A stretch of 64,000 nt of DNA, taken from NCBI RefSeq assembly GCF_002742625.1, contig NZ_PEBF01000001.1, positions 2,666,001-2,730,000 on the forward strand, in the 5' to 3' direction. The translations under genes and the position numbers were made by a program. The notes beneath the pieces were generated by a model. It was not told the origin of the DNA. It saw nothing but the letters and a program-made list of their open reading frames with translations, and did not search any database. Positions 26,285 to 35,729 of the stretch are shown one piece after another. Position 1 is the first letter of the stretch. Each line of letters begins with the position of its first letter. The DNA is from Caulobacter sp. FWC2. Its GTDB lineage: Bacteria; Pseudomonadota; Alphaproteobacteria; Caulobacterales; Caulobacteraceae.

Positions 26285-26569
26285 ATGGCGAACTCCGGCG
26301 ACACCCGCGCTATCCGTGGGCGGCTCCCCGTTCTTCGTAGCGCGCTCGCGGTCGCCGCCACGCTGGGGGCGGTGTTCCTGCTGTGCTGGAGCGGCGCGGC
26401 GATCGGATGGCTCAGCGCCAGCCACATGTACGTTGCGATTTTCACGGTGGAGCCCGCCGGATCGGTGGCGGCCCTGGCGACGGGCCTTTGCTGGTCGCTG
26501 GCTTTTGGGACCCTGGTCGGCGCGTTGCTCGCGCTGGCCTACAATGCGCTTTCGTTCCTGGAACGTTGA
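26285..26569 (+). CDS. small membrane protein (DUF5676-like)
   Basis: A 94-aa protein with two membrane helices (about residues 20-42 and 57-88) and the segment SASHMYVAIFTVEPAG between them. Length and layout resemble DUF5676 proteins, which have no known function. The ATG at 26285 has GGAAGGA upstream. Its TGA overlaps the presumed TTG start of the next gene, so the two are coupled. First gene of a three-gene unit ending with the ATP-grasp-like protein. Confidence 0.6.
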   Translation: MANSGDTRAIRGRLPVLRSALAVAATLGAVFLLCWSGAAIGWLSASHMYVAIFTVEPAGSVAALATGLCWSLAFGTLVGALLALAYNALSFLER

Positions 26570-27069
26570 TCGATCGCCCCTCCCATGCGGCTGACCACCA
26601 GCCCCCAGATCCCGGCGCAGCGTCGGCGAGCCCCCATCGCCTCGCCGCCCTGCTGCTGGGTGCTTGCGCGGCCTATCAACTGGCGATCGGCCTCTACTTC
26701 GCCATGCTCCGCCCGCCGCTCCTTGCGGAGGATCTTCGGTTCCTTGGGACGGCGTCCGGAGCGCTCGCGGCGGCGGCGCCAAGGCTGGAGCGCTGGCTGC
26801 AGTTGGTGTTCGTCGTGCTGGGCGGGCAGATGGCGGCGGTGGGGGTGTTGACCGCGGCGCTTGCATTGCGCCTAAGCCGGGGCCATGCGCCGGATCGGCG
26901 CGAACTTGCTTTGCTTGGCGGCGCGGGCGCGCTGTCGGTGGGAACGATGAGCGTGGTGAACCTTGTCCTGGCGTCCGACTTCCGATGGCTGCTGATCCTT
27001 CCCGTCGCGACCTGGGCCGGCGCCATCGCCCTGGCCGCGCGCGACGCGGGCCGCCTGAACGAGCGCTGA
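26566..27069 (+). CDS. four-helix membrane protein of unknown function
   Basis: A 167-aa protein with four hydrophobic segments (HRLAALLLGACAAYQLAIGL, LVFVVLGGQMAAVGVLTAAL, ELALLGGAGALSVGTMSVVN, LLILPVATWAGAIALAARD). No ATG lies before the first helix; I chose TTG at 26566 because it overlaps the previous stop (TTGA) and has GGAA upstream. The end is followed by one base and then the ATG of the ATP-grasp gene. No recognised family; a membrane partner of the downstream enzyme is a reasonable guess. Confidence 0.6.
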   Translation: MIDRPSHAADHQPPDPGAASASPHRLAALLLGACAAYQLAIGLYFAMLRPPLLAEDLRFLGTASGALAAAAPRLERWLQLVFVVLGGQMAAVGVLTAALALRLSRGHAPDRRELALLGGAGALSVGTMSVVNLVLASDFRWLLILPVATWAGAIALAARDAGRLNER

Positions 27070-27070
27070 G

Positions 27071-28333
27071 ATGAACCGTCCCCCTGATCGCGACGCGGTG
27101 CTGAACAGGGAGTGTTTCTGCATCACGCTCGACAGCGCCGGCCTGCTGGCCGCGATCCAGGCGCAAGCGCCGGAGCCAGGCCTCGTCGCGACCCTGATGG
27201 CCGCACGACCCAATCTGTTCTCCGGCGGACCGGTGTTCATCGCCAAGGGCGATCTGGCGGCGATGCTTGATATTGTCGGGGCCATCGAGGCGGCCGCCAA
27301 GGACCCCGCCTACCAAGCGGCGGTCCTGCGCTGGGCGCCGGCGATCGCGCGACAGGACTTTGGCCCGCGCGGGGTCTTCATGGGTTACGACTTTCACCTC
27401 GGCGCAGACGGGCCCAAGCTTATCGAGGTCAACACCAATGCGGGGGGCGCCTTCCTCAACGCCATGCTGGCGCGCGCGCAAAGAGCCTGCTGCCGCGAGG
27501 CGGACGATGCGATGCGTGGCGCGCCGCCAGGTCAATTCGACGCGGTCGCCTGGGAGATGTTCCTGGCGGAGTGGCGGGCGCAGGGTCGCGTGGGACAGCC
27601 GCGAACCATCGCCATCGTCGATGATCGCCCCGCGGAGCAGTACCTGTTCCCTGAGTTTCTACTGGCGCAACGCTTCTTCGAGCACCACGGCCTGGAGGCC
27701 TGGGTGGTCGATCCAGGGCAACTGCGCTTCGCCGATGGCCGGTTGGCGTTCGAGGGCCAGACGGTCGATCTTGTCTATAACCGCCTGGTGGACTTCGCCC
27801 TCAGCGAAAGCAGCCATCAACCGCTGCGAGAGGCCTATCTGGCGGGCGCCGTTGTCCTCACCCCCAACCCTCGCAACCACGCGCTCCTGGCCGACAAGCG
27901 CAACCTGACCCTGCTGTCGGATCCGGGCATGATGAGCGGGTGGGCGATCACGCCCGGTCAGCGGCAGAGCCTGAAGGCCGTGCCCACGACCGTCATGATC
28001 ACCGCGGACAATGCCGACCAACTCTGGGCGGCGCGCAAGCGCTACTTCTTCAAGCCGGCGGCGGGTTATGGGGGCAAGGCGGTCTATCGCGGCGACAAGG
28101 TCACGCGAGGCGTCTGGGAGGACATCCGGCAGGGCGGCTACATCGCCCAGGCCTTCGCCGCGCCGGGCGAGCGGCGGATCAGGATCGACGGCGAGACCAA
28201 GTCGCTGAAGCTGGACGTGCGCCTTTACACCTATGCCGGTTCGCCGCTCCTGACGGCCGCGCGCGTCTACCAGGGACAGACGACCAACTTCAGGACGCCG
28301 GGCGGAGGCTTCGCGCCGGTTTTCGTCATCTGA
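27071..28333 (+). CDS. ATP-grasp-like protein with apparently permuted motif order
   Basis: A 420-aa soluble protein. The acidic Mg-binding motif typical of the C-terminal end of ATP-grasp enzymes, LIEVNTNAGG, is at residues 117-126. The ATP-binding KPAAGYGGKAV motif, normally upstream, is at about 327-337, followed by GGYIAQAFA and KLDVRLYTYAG. The reversed order suggests a circularly permuted ATP-grasp fold, as in glutathionylspermidine-synthase-like proteins. These enzymes join a carboxylate to an amine or thiol using ATP. The substrate is unknown; a peptide or thiol ligand for metal would suit the context. Confidence 0.65.
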   Translation: MNRPPDRDAVLNRECFCITLDSAGLLAAIQAQAPEPGLVATLMAARPNLFSGGPVFIAKGDLAAMLDIVGAIEAAAKDPAYQAAVLRWAPAIARQDFGPRGVFMGYDFHLGADGPKLIEVNTNAGGAFLNAMLARAQRACCREADDAMRGAPPGQFDAVAWEMFLAEWRAQGRVGQPRTIAIVDDRPAEQYLFPEFLLAQRFFEHHGLEAWVVDPGQLRFADGRLAFEGQTVDLVYNRLVDFALSESSHQPLREAYLAGAVVLTPNPRNHALLADKRNLTLLSDPGMMSGWAITPGQRQSLKAVPTTVMITADNADQLWAARKRYFFKPAAGYGGKAVYRGDKVTRGVWEDIRQGGYIAQAFAAPGERRIRIDGETKSLKLDVRLYTYAGSPLLTAARVYQGQTTNFRTPGGGFAPVFVI

Positions 28334-28566
28334 CGGCGGGCGCAGCAAGTCGTCTCCCCAGCGATCGTCCTGAACGCCGGCCGAAGTCGCGCCGGGCCTT
28401 TGATGCGGTCTAGGCGATTGAGCGGCCTGGGCTTGTCTTGGATCAAATCCCCAGCTGTGGAGTTGCGGCATATACCCCGCGAAGGCGTCTCGCCCATTCT
28501 CCATTGCGCATATGGGCGCGCGTCCACACGATTTGCGAAGCCGTCGCGAGGCTAGATAGGGACGAC

Positions 28567-30918
28567 ATGACCCGCGCCCAGAGTCACGATCACGACCATG
28601 GGGCGCAGACGAGCGTATCGCCCCAAGCCGATCCGGCCATCGATCCCGTCTGCGGCATGACGGTCGATCCGCGCAAAACGCCCCACCATGTCGAGCATGG
28701 GAGCAGGACGGTTTCCTTCTGTTCGGCGGGCTGCCGCGACAAGTTCATCGCCAGCCCCGAGCGCTATCTGGCGACGGCCACGCAGGCCGCGCCCGCCGCG
28801 GCCGAAGGGACGATCTACACCTGTCCCATGCACCCGCAGATACGGCAGGTCGGCCCCGGCTCCTGCCCGATCTGCGGCATGACGCTCGAACCGGTGACGG
28901 TGACGGCGGACTCGGGACCAAGTCACGAACTCGACGACATGACCCGGCGGTTCTGGATCGGCCTGGCGCTCACCGTCCCGGTCTTCGCGCTGGAGATGGG
29001 CGGTCACCTCAGCGGCTTGATGATGTTGATGAGCCGCCAGACATCCAACTGGATCCAGCTGGCGCTGGGGACGCCTGTCGTGCTCTGGGCCGGCTGGCCC
29101 TTCTTCGTGCGCGGCTGGGCCTCACTGCGCACGCGCCAGCTCAATATGTTCACGCTCATCGCCATGGGCGTCGGCGTATCCTGGCTCTACAGCATGGTGG
29201 CGGTGCTGGCTCCCGGCGTCTTCCCGCCCGCTTTCCGCGACGCCGCGGGCGCTGTTCCGGTCTATTTCGAAGCGGCCGCCGTGATCACCGTGCTGGTGCT
29301 CTTGGGCCAGGTTCTTGAACTGCGAGCCCGCGAGCGGACCAGCGGGGCGATCAAGGCCCTGCTCAACTTGGCGCCCAAGACCGCGCGGCGCATCCGCGAT
29401 GACGGGACCGACGAAGAGGTCACGCTCGACCTTGTCCTCGTGGCCGATCGGTTGCGTGTCCGTCCGGGCGAGAGGGTGCCGGTGGACGGCGAGATCGTCG
29501 AAGGCCGCGTGTCGATCGACGAGTCCCTGGTGACGGGCGAGTCCATGCCGGTGACCAAGGAGCCGGGCGGCAAGGTCATCGCCGGCTCGATCAACAAGAC
29601 CGGCTCCTTCGTGATGCGGGCCGAAAAGGTGGGAGCCGACACCTTGCTCTCGCGCATCGTGCAGATGGTCGCCGACGCACAGCGCAGCCGCGCGCCGATC
29701 CAGCGGATGGCCGATCAGGTCGCCGGCTGGTTCGTGCCCGCTGTCATCGCCGTGGCGGCCGTCGCCTTCGCCGCGTGGGCGATCGTCGGGCCAGACCCCC
29801 GGCTGGCCTATGCCCTGGTCGCCGCCGTCTCGGTGCTGATCATCGCCTGCCCCTGCGCGCTGGGCTTGGCCACGCCGATGTCGATCATGGTCGGGGTGGG
29901 CCGGGGCGCGCAGGCCGGCGTGCTGATCAAGAACGCCGAAGCCCTCGAGCGCTTCGAGAAGATCGACACCCTGGTGATCGACAAGACCGGCACCCTCACC
30001 GAGGGTCGGCCGGCCGTTACCGCCATCGAGACCGTGGTCGGCATCGATGAAGGCGAGCTCCTGCGGCTGGCGGCCAGCTTGGAGCGCGGCAGCGAGCATC
30101 CCCTGGCCGACGCCGTGCTGCGCGCGGCCAAGGATCGCGGCCTGTCGCTGTCGGAGGCCGTCGACTTCGACTCGCCGGTCGGTCGGGGCGTGATCGGCGT
30201 GGTCGATGGCAAGAAGATCGTGCTCGGCGGCGCGCCGCTGATGGCCGAGCAGGGTGTCGACCTAACCGCGCTGCTGACGCAGGCCGAAGCCCTGCGCCAG
30301 GACGGGACGACCGCTGTCTTCGCGGCGATCGACGGACGCCTGGCCGGCGTGCTTGGGATCGCCGACCCGATCAAGCCGACCACGCCGGAGGCGGTGCGCG
30401 CCCTGCAGGCCGACGGCGTCCGGCTGGTGATGATGACCGGCGACAACCGCACCACGGCGCTGGCCGTCGCCAAGCGCTTGGGCATCGAGGATGTCGAAGC
30501 CGAGGTGCTGCCGCAGGACAAGGCCAAGGTCGTCCAGAAACTGCGCGCCGAGGGCCGCGTCGTGGCCATGGCTGGCGACGGCGTCAATGACGCCCCGGCG
30601 CTGGCCGCCGCCGATGTCGGCGTCGCCATGGGCGCCGGTTCGGACGTGGCCATCGAGAGCGCCGGGGTGACGTTGCTGAAGGGTGACCTGCAGGGCCTCG
30701 TCAGGGCGCGCCGCCTGTCGCGGATGGTGATGCGCAACATCCGCCAGAACCTGGTCTTCGCTTTCATCTACAATGTGGCCGGAGTCCCGATCGCCGCGGG
30801 CGCGCTCTATCCCATGTTCGGCTGGCTGCTTTCGCCGCAGATCGCCGCGGCGGCCATGGCGCTGTCGTCGGTCAGCGTGATCAGCAACGCCCTGCGGCTT
30901 CGGGTCGTGAAGCTCTGA
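28567..30918 (+). CDS. YHS-domain P1B copper/silver ATPase
   Basis: A 783-aa ATPase starting with a His-rich tip (SHDHDHG). A YHS domain ([10 protein letters not shown] and [10 protein letters not shown]) follows, then a heavy-metal-binding motif ([15 protein letters not shown]), and then the P1B core with TGESMPV, CPC ([12 protein letters not shown]), [11 protein letters not shown] and GDGVNDAP. This architecture is that of SilP/CopA2-type pumps for Cu(I)/Ag(I), sometimes linked to metal supply for oxidases. The ATG at 28567 has AGGGA upstream. It differs from copA at 18124 in lacking HMA domains, so the two pumps probably have different partners. Confidence 0.92.
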   Translation: MTRAQSHDHDHGAQTSVSPQADPAIDPVCGMTVDPRKTPHHVEHGSRTVSFCSAGCRDKFIASPERYLATATQAAPAAAEGTIYTCPMHPQIRQVGPGSCPICGMTLEPVTVTADSGPSHELDDMTRRFWIGLALTVPVFALEMGGHLSGLMMLMSRQTSNWIQLALGTPVVLWAGWPFFVRGWASLRTRQLNMFTLIAMGVGVSWLYSMVAVLAPGVFPPAFRDAAGAVPVYFEAAAVITVLVLLGQVLELRARERTSGAIKALLNLAPKTARRIRDDGTDEEVTLDLVLVADRLRVRPGERVPVDGEIVEGRVSIDESLVTGESMPVTKEPGGKVIAGSINKTGSFVMRAEKVGADTLLSRIVQMVADAQRSRAPIQRMADQVAGWFVPAVIAVAAVAFAAWAIVGPDPRLAYALVAAVSVLIIACPCALGLATPMSIMVGVGRGAQAGVLIKNAEALERFEKIDTLVIDKTGTLTEGRPAVTAIETVVGIDEGELLRLAASLERGSEHPLADAVLRAAKDRGLSLSEAVDFDSPVGRGVIGVVDGKKIVLGGAPLMAEQGVDLTALLTQAEALRQDGTTAVFAAIDGRLAGVLGIADPIKPTTPEAVRALQADGVRLVMMTGDNRTTALAVAKRLGIEDVEAEVLPQDKAKVVQKLRAEGRVVAMAGDGVNDAPALAAADVGVAMGAGSDVAIESAGVTLLKGDLQGLVRARRLSRMVMRNIRQNLVFAFIYNVAGVPIAAGALYPMFGWLLSPQIAAAAMALSSVSVISNALRLRVVKL

Positions 30919-30934
30919 GCCGAGGTGGACAGGG

Positions 30935-31504
30935 TCAGGGCTGCGGGCGCAAGCCCGCCAGGGTGACGGCGACGAGCCGCTGAACGGCGGCCTTGGACGT
31001 AAGACTACTGGCCGCCGTCAGGGCGTGCAGGCAATAGGTCGCAAGCTCATCCGGCGCGATGTCGTCGCGCAGCGCCCCGGTCTTCGCGCCCTCGATCACC
31101 AGATCACGAATGAGGTCATGTAGTTGCTGGTGCGCCCGGACGACATGATCGCCACGATGCAGCAGCGCCGCCAGCTCGCCATCGTGGCGCTGATGGGAAA
31201 TCAGCGCGAAGGCCTCAAGGACGGCTTGCAGCTTCTGGCCAGGATCGCCCGCCTGGTCGCGCACCGCGGCGAGCTGTCGAAGGTGGTGGCCGACCTGCCG
31301 TTCGTGCCAGGCCATCAGGATCGCTTGGATGTCGGGGAAGTACTTGTAGAGCGTCGCGCGACCGATGCCGGTCTGCGCGGCGATCTTCGACATCGTCACC
31401 GACGCCAGCCCGTGCTCAGCGACCAGCGCCGCCGTGGTGTCCAGCGTCGCTTCGCGCACCGCCAGGCGATGCGTCTCGATCGTCTCGTCCCACAGCTTCG
31501 GCAT
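30935..31504 (-). CDS. TetR-family regulator
   Basis: A 189-aa regulator with an N-terminal TetR helix-turn-helix (TMSKIAAQTGIGRATLYKYF) and a helical ligand-binding domain rich in His (RHDGELAALLHRGDHVVRAH). The ATG at 31504 begins MPKLWDETIETHR. It is divergent from the small membrane protein at 31630. The ligand is unknown. An inverted repeat ATGTC-N9-GACAT and repeated TCGAGACA boxes lie in the gap and are probable operators. Confidence 0.85.
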   Translation of the reverse strand: MPKLWDETIETHRLAVREATLDTTAALVAEHGLASVTMSKIAAQTGIGRATLYKYFPDIQAILMAWHERQVGHHLRQLAAVRDQAGDPGQKLQAVLEAFALISHQRHDGELAALLHRGDHVVRAHQQLHDLIRDLVIEGAKTGALRDDIAPDELATYCLHALTAASSLTSKAAVQRLVAVTLAGLRPQP

Positions 31505-31531
31505 CCGCCCAGCATAGGCGGCTCGACGACG

Positions 31532-31568
31532 ATGTCCAAGGTCGAGACATTTTGACTTCATCGAGACA
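31532..31568. promoter_or_regulatory. probable TetR operator region
   Basis: ATGTC-N9-GACAT (31532-31550) and two direct TCGAGACA boxes (31542-31549, 31561-31568) lie between the divergent TetR gene and the 31630 gene. TTGACT at 31552 could be a -35. A third TCGAGACA is at 32414-32421 before the desaturase gene. Confidence 0.5.
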
Positions 31569-31629
31569 CTATGTATTGATAAATGGCGGACGCACGCCCC
31601 CCAGCCCCTTTCCTTCGTCGAGGACCAAT

Positions 31630-31854
31630 ATGTCCAGCCCCTCTCCCGACGCCGCTGACGACGCCGATGACGCATCCGGCCGGCCGCCGCCCCATCGCAC
31701 GCCGGGCTGGGTGAGGACCTTTCAGGTGGTCGGCGTCGTCCTCGTCCTGCTGTTCGTCGTCCTGCATCTCACCGGGCTGGCGCCGCGGCACGGCCTTGGC
31801 GATTCGGGCCGACACCCGTCCGCCGCCATGGATCACGGACCTCGACCGTCGTGA
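31630..31854 (+). CDS. small single-pass membrane protein
   Basis: A 74-aa protein with an acidic N-terminus (SPDAADDADDASG), one membrane helix (FQVVGVVLVLLFVVLHLTGL) and a short His-containing tail. GAGGACC precedes the ATG. Its stop overlaps the GTG start of the next gene by four bases. No family recognised. It is the first plus-strand gene across from TetR and probably under its control. Confidence 0.6.
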   Translation: MSSPSPDAADDADDASGRPPPHRTPGWVRTFQVVGVVLVLLFVVLHLTGLAPRHGLGDSGRHPSAAMDHGPRPS

Positions 31855-32369
31855 TCATGTCGCCGGGTCTGCGCAAGCTGGCGCTCACCGTCCACGTCAC
31901 CGCATCGGTCGGCCTGCTCGGCGCCATCGCCGCCTTCCTGGCGCTGTCCGTCGCCGGCCTGGCCGGCCGCGACCCTCAGATGGTGCGCGCCGCCTATCCG
32001 GCCATGGCTTTGATCGCCCGGCTGGTCGTGACGCCCCTGGCCCTGGCGGCCCTGGCCACCGGGCTCATCCAGTCGCTGGGCACCGCCTGGGGGCTGTTTC
32101 GCCACTACTGGGTCTTGATCAAGCTGCTGATGACCCTGTTCGCCACCGCCGTACTGCTGGTGAAGCTCGACTTGATCGACCAGGCCGCCCGTCTGGCCTC
32201 CGAGACGATCCTGGCCAGGGCGGATCTTCGCGCCGTGGGGATCCAGCTTCTCGTCCACGCCGCAGGCGGGCTGCTGGTGCTGCTCGTGCCCGCGGTGCTG
32301 TCGATCTACAAGCCGCAAGGCCTGACGCGATACGGCGCGCGTCGGCAGCACGCGCTGTTGCGCCGCTAG
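31851..32369 (+). CDS. four-helix membrane protein, DUF2269-like
   Basis: A 172-aa protein with four membrane helices. The first carries a His (LALTVHVTASVGLLGAIAAF) and FRHYWVLIKLLMTLFATAVL forms the third. This resembles DUF2269-type membrane proteins with possible heme or metal ligands. GTG start overlapping the previous stop indicates coupling. Function unknown. Confidence 0.65.
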   Translation: MIMSPGLRKLALTVHVTASVGLLGAIAAFLALSVAGLAGRDPQMVRAAYPAMALIARLVVTPLALAALATGLIQSLGTAWGLFRHYWVLIKLLMTLFATAVLLVKLDLIDQAARLASETILARADLRAVGIQLLVHAAGGLLVLLVPAVLSIYKPQGLTRYGARRQHALLRR

Positions 32370-32509
32370 ACGCTTCGGCGCCGCCAAGGCCGGAAGGCCG
32401 TCATCGGCCAGCGTCGAGACATGCCGCCCCAACCAGCCCCTACGTTCAAGCGCCTCGGCAAGGCAGGTTCCACAGTCCGGCGGACGGATCATCCGCCCGG
32501 AGACTGCCC

Positions 32510-33406
32510 ATGCGCGCCGCCCTGACCCTGTTCTATGCGCCCGCCATGCTGCTGGGCTTCAACGGCCTGGCCATCGCCCTGGTCGCCATGGGCGCGCCGC
32601 TGTGGCTGCTGGCCCCGCTGCTTGTCATGGCGATCGGCGCCTCGTTCCTGGCCGAGCGCCTGGCGCCCTATGAAGCCGACTGGAACCGCGACCATCACGA
32701 TCGCGGCCGCGACATCGCCCATGCCCTGGTCAACGAGGCGAGCAACAGCCTGGCCCTCGGCCTTATCCCCCTCTTGACGCTGATCTCGCCGTTCAAGGCC
32801 CTGTGGCCGGCGAACCTGCCGCTCGCGCTCCAGCTTCTCCTGGCCATTCTGGTCGCCGACGCTGGCATCACCTTGACCCACTACGCCAGCCACAAGATCA
32901 GCTGGCTGTGGCGCTTCCATGCCGTCCACCACTCAGCGCGCCGCCTCTACGGCCTCAATGGGCTGATGAAGCATCCGGTGCATCAGGCCGTCGAAACCTC
33001 GATGGGGGTCGCGCCGCTGATCCTGATCGGCCTGCCGCTGAACATCGGCGCCCTGCTGGCCTTCGCCGTGGCGATCCAGTTGCTCCTGCAGCATTCGAAC
33101 GTCGACATGCGGATCGGGCCGCTGCGTCGCATCCTGGCGCTGGCGCCGGTGCATCGCTTCCACCACCAGAGCAGCGCTCGCCTGGGCAATGTCAATTTCG
33201 GCCTGTTCACGACGATCTGGGACCACCTGCTGGGAACGGCGGTCTTCGACGCCCAGCGCCGCTTTGCCTCGCGGGACCTGGGGATCGAGGAACGCCCCGA
33301 CTATCCGTCTGGCTATGTCCGCCAACTCGTCGAACCGTTTCACCCGCAGACCGGGGCTCAGGATAGGCGCGACCCAGGCGCCAGCCGGGGCTTCGACAAG
33401 GCCTGA
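32510..33406 (+). CDS. sterol desaturase / fatty acid hydroxylase family membrane enzyme
   Basis: A 298-aa membrane protein with the three-part His-box pattern of di-iron hydroxylases: HYASH (124-128), HAVHH (137-141) and HRFHH (about 220). HPVHQ lies in between. These enzymes hydroxylate or desaturate lipids using oxygen and two iron atoms. The start at 32510 begins the first hydrophobic segment; a much longer in-frame extension runs over the previous gene and is rejected. The 3' end overlaps the convergent AraC gene by 49 bases. A role in membrane remodelling under stress is an inference. Confidence 0.82.
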   Translation: MRAALTLFYAPAMLLGFNGLAIALVAMGAPLWLLAPLLVMAIGASFLAERLAPYEADWNRDHHDRGRDIAHALVNEASNSLALGLIPLLTLISPFKALWPANLPLALQLLLAILVADAGITLTHYASHKISWLWRFHAVHHSARRLYGLNGLMKHPVHQAVETSMGVAPLILIGLPLNIGALLAFAVAIQLLLQHSNVDMRIGPLRRILALAPVHRFHHQSSARLGNVNFGLFTTIWDHLLGTAVFDAQRRFASRDLGIEERPDYPSGYVRQLVEPFHPQTGAQDRRDPGASRGFDKA

Positions 33407-34140
33407 CCGGCGGTCACGCCGAACATCGCTCGCAGGGTCCGGGCGTAATGGGACTGGTCGGCGAAGCCCGCGGCGTGGGCGGCGTCGGTCGCATCCGCCC
33501 CTTGCATCATGGCGACGGCCGCCAGGCGCAGCCGTCGCCACAAGACATACCGGCGGAACGGCAGTCCGAAGCTTTCGGAAAAGCGATGCCGGAACCGAGA
33601 GCTGGAAAGCCCGAACGCCGAGGCGGCGGTTTCGAGGCGCAGCAGCCCGAGCGGCGCGAGCCGATCGATCAGATCGGCGAGGCGTTCCGAACCAGGCGGC
33701 GGCCAGGGCGACGATCGCGCTTCTCCGTCGAGCCATGCGCGCCAGAAGCCCGCCTCGGGCGGGCCAATGATGGCGATCGTGTCCCGCGCCGCCCTGATGC
33801 TCTCAAGCAGCGGGGCGACGGCGGGCGCGCCGATCGCGCCCTGTTCCACGAACAGGATCTGGGCCTCCACGATGGGCAGGAGCGCGTGGCGGACAAGCGG
33901 ATCGATCAGGATCACGGTCGCGCCATGCCGCTGGCCCTCGCCATCGACAACACACGCCCCCATCGGCGCGATCACGGCTTGCGCCGCCAGATGGCGATGC
34001 GGGGCGGCGTCGCCGGCCGCCCCGCGCCATGAGGCCCAGAGGTCGCCGACCACCAGCTCGCCTCGCCATGACGGCGGCTCATCTTCAAGCGGATCGGGGC
34101 CGTGCGGTCGCATCGCGGTCATCGTCACCTCGTTGCGCAT
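33358..34140 (-). CDS. AraC-family regulator
   Basis: A 260-aa protein with a cupin-like N-terminal part (HRHLAAQAVIAPMGACVVDG) and a C-terminal AraC double helix-turn-helix (LETAASAFGLSSSRFRHRFSE and AAHAAGFADQSHYARTLRAMFG). The effector is unknown. It may start at 34140 or at the ATG six codons later. It lies convergent to the desaturase gene with overlapping ends, so mutual antisense interference is possible. Confidence 0.85.
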   Translation of the reverse strand: MRNEVTMTAMRPHGPDPLEDEPPSWRGELVVGDLWASWRGAAGDAAPHRHLAAQAVIAPMGACVVDGEGQRHGATVILIDPLVRHALLPIVEAQILFVEQGAIGAPAVAPLLESIRAARDTIAIIGPPEAGFWRAWLDGEARSSPWPPPGSERLADLIDRLAPLGLLRLETAASAFGLSSSRFRHRFSESFGLPFRRYVLWRRLRLAAVAMMQGADATDAAHAAGFADQSHYARTLRAMFGVTAGQALSKPRLAPGSRLS

Positions 34141-34246
34141 CCTGGCCCCCGCGCCTCAGCAGTCAAGCGATACGCCCGCGTGCGAGGCAGGGCGATCGTC
34201 CGAAACTGGCTGGACTTAATCCCCTCCTGGGGGATAGGACATTTGC

Positions 34247-34522
34247 ATGGCTCACGTAGTCCACGAAACCCATCCCGAGATCGTCAATCGGCTCAAGCGC
34301 GCCGAAGGACATCTGCGCAAGACCATCGCCATGATCGAGGCGGGCCGCACGTGCCTGGACCTGGCCCAGCAACTGCACGCCATCGAGAAGGCGGTCGCCG
34401 CCGCCAAAAAGACCTTGATCCACGACCATATCGATCACTGCCTGGCCCATGCGGCCGAAAATGATCCCAAGGGCGCGGCCAAGGCGATCGACGAACTCAA
34501 GACCATTACCAAGTACCTCTGA
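34247..34522 (+). CDS. CsoR/RcnR-family metal-sensing repressor
   Basis: A 91-aa all-helical repressor. The metal fingerprint is C36, H61 and C65 (RTCLDLAQ, HDHIDHC), with H3 and H6 at the N-terminus. C-H-C is found in copper CsoR, but nickel InrS uses the same three plus an N-terminal His. The adjacent RcnA-type exporter points to nickel or cobalt. The E. coli RcnR pattern would have His at the last position instead. It lies eight bases before the exporter gene, so it should repress the pair. Confidence 0.85.
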   Translation: MAHVVHETHPEIVNRLKRAEGHLRKTIAMIEAGRTCLDLAQQLHAIEKAVAAAKKTLIHDHIDHCLAHAAENDPKGAAKAIDELKTITKYL

Positions 34523-34529
34523 GGCGCCC

Positions 34530-35657
34530 ATGACATCCCTCGCCGATCTCCTCGCGCAGGGCGCGGGGCATGCCTGGCTGTTCGTGCCCTCGGCCCTGCT
34601 GCTGGGCGCGTTGCACGGTCTTGAGCCGGGGCACTCCAAGACGATGATGGCCGCCTTCATCGTCGCGGTGCGCGGCACGGTCTGGCAGGCGATTCTGCTG
34701 GGGCTGTCAGCGACCGCCTCCCACACGGCGATCGTCTGGATCATCGGTCTGGCGGGCCTCTATTTTGGCCGCAACCTCGACCTCGACACGGCCGAGCCCT
34801 GGTTCCAACTGGCCTCGGCGGCGATCATCGTCGCCGTCGCGCTGTGGATGGTCTGGCGAACTTGGCGCGAAGGACGCGCCGCGGCCAACGAGCAGGACCA
34901 CGATCATGGCCATGCTCATGACCACGACGACGAAGTCCGGCGGATCGACACCGGACACGGCGTCGTCGCCCTGGCGATCTTCGAGGATGGCGTGCCGCCC
35001 TGCTTCCGCATCACCGCAGAGCGCGGGCGCCCGCCGCGGGCCAGCGAACTGACCGTAACCACCACGCGGCCCGATGGCGCGGTCCAGACCTTCGCCTTCG
35101 CCGACAAGGGCGCTTTCCTGGAGTCGGTGGAGACGATCCCCGAGCCCCATGCGTTCGATGCGCGGCTGTCGATCGCCCATGGCTCGCACAGCCACGACTT
35201 CGACGTCGTCTTCGCCGAACACGACCATGGGCACGGCCATGACCATGGCGGCCTAGACGTCTCCGATCCTGGCTACCAGGACGCGCACGAGCGCGCCCAC
35301 GCCAACGACATCAAGCAGCGCTTCGCCGGCCGCGACGTCACCACCGGCCAGATCCTCCTGTTTGGACTGACCGGCGGGCTGATCCCCTGCCCGGCCGCGA
35401 TCACGGTCCTGTTGTTGTGCTTGCAGCTCAAACAGGTCGCGCTCGGCGCGACCCTGGTGCTGTGCTTCTCGATCGGCCTGGCCATCACCATGGTCACCGT
35501 CGGCGTGGTGGCCGCCTTGGGTATGCGCCATGCCGAAAAGCAGTTCGGGAGCGCTTTCGCGACCCTTGCCCGTCGCGCGCCCTACGCCTCTGGCGCGCTG
35601 ATCACCATCGTCGGCTTGATCCTCGCCGTTCAGGCGGTTGGCGCGATCGTCACCTGA
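34530..35657 (+). CDS. RcnA-like nickel/cobalt exporter
   Basis: A 375-aa membrane protein with HGLEPGHSK at residues 29-37, the signature of NiCoT/RcnA transporters. It has two His-rich stretches (DHDHGHAHDHDD and EHDHGHGHDHGG) flanking a soluble beta-rich insert, and the C-terminal TGGLIPCPAA segment. RcnA exports Ni(II) and Co(II). The soluble insert between the two His-rich loops is larger than in E. coli RcnA. It is cotranscribed with the upstream repressor. Confidence 0.85.
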   Translation: MTSLADLLAQGAGHAWLFVPSALLLGALHGLEPGHSKTMMAAFIVAVRGTVWQAILLGLSATASHTAIVWIIGLAGLYFGRNLDLDTAEPWFQLASAAIIVAVALWMVWRTWREGRAAANEQDHDHGHAHDHDDEVRRIDTGHGVVALAIFEDGVPPCFRITAERGRPPRASELTVTTTRPDGAVQTFAFADKGAFLESVETIPEPHAFDARLSIAHGSHSHDFDVVFAEHDHGHGHDHGGLDVSDPGYQDAHERAHANDIKQRFAGRDVTTGQILLFGLTGGLIPCPAAITVLLLCLQLKQVALGATLVLCFSIGLAITMVTVGVVAALGMRHAEKQFGSAFATLARRAPYASGALITIVGLILAVQAVGAIVT

Positions 35658-35686
35658 CCGCGCGTCCACAGGTCGTAAGCTTGACC

Positions 35687-35702
35687 CCGCCCGAAGGGGC
35701 GG
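35687..35702. terminator. hairpin between convergent exporter and ATPase genes
   Basis: CCGCCC and GGGCGG pair across GAAG, 30 bases after the exporter stop and 28 before the convergent ATPase stop. The nearby CCTTTT is short, so termination strength is uncertain. Confidence 0.45.
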
Positions 35703-35729
35703 AGCCGGCGAAGGCCTTTTAGCCCGGAC

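Noticed and set aside
31796..33406. 536-codon version of the desaturase gene
   Set aside because: The first 238 codons overlap the membrane protein at 31851 in another frame and read as Arg/Pro-rich noise; the first membrane helix begins at the ATG at 32510.
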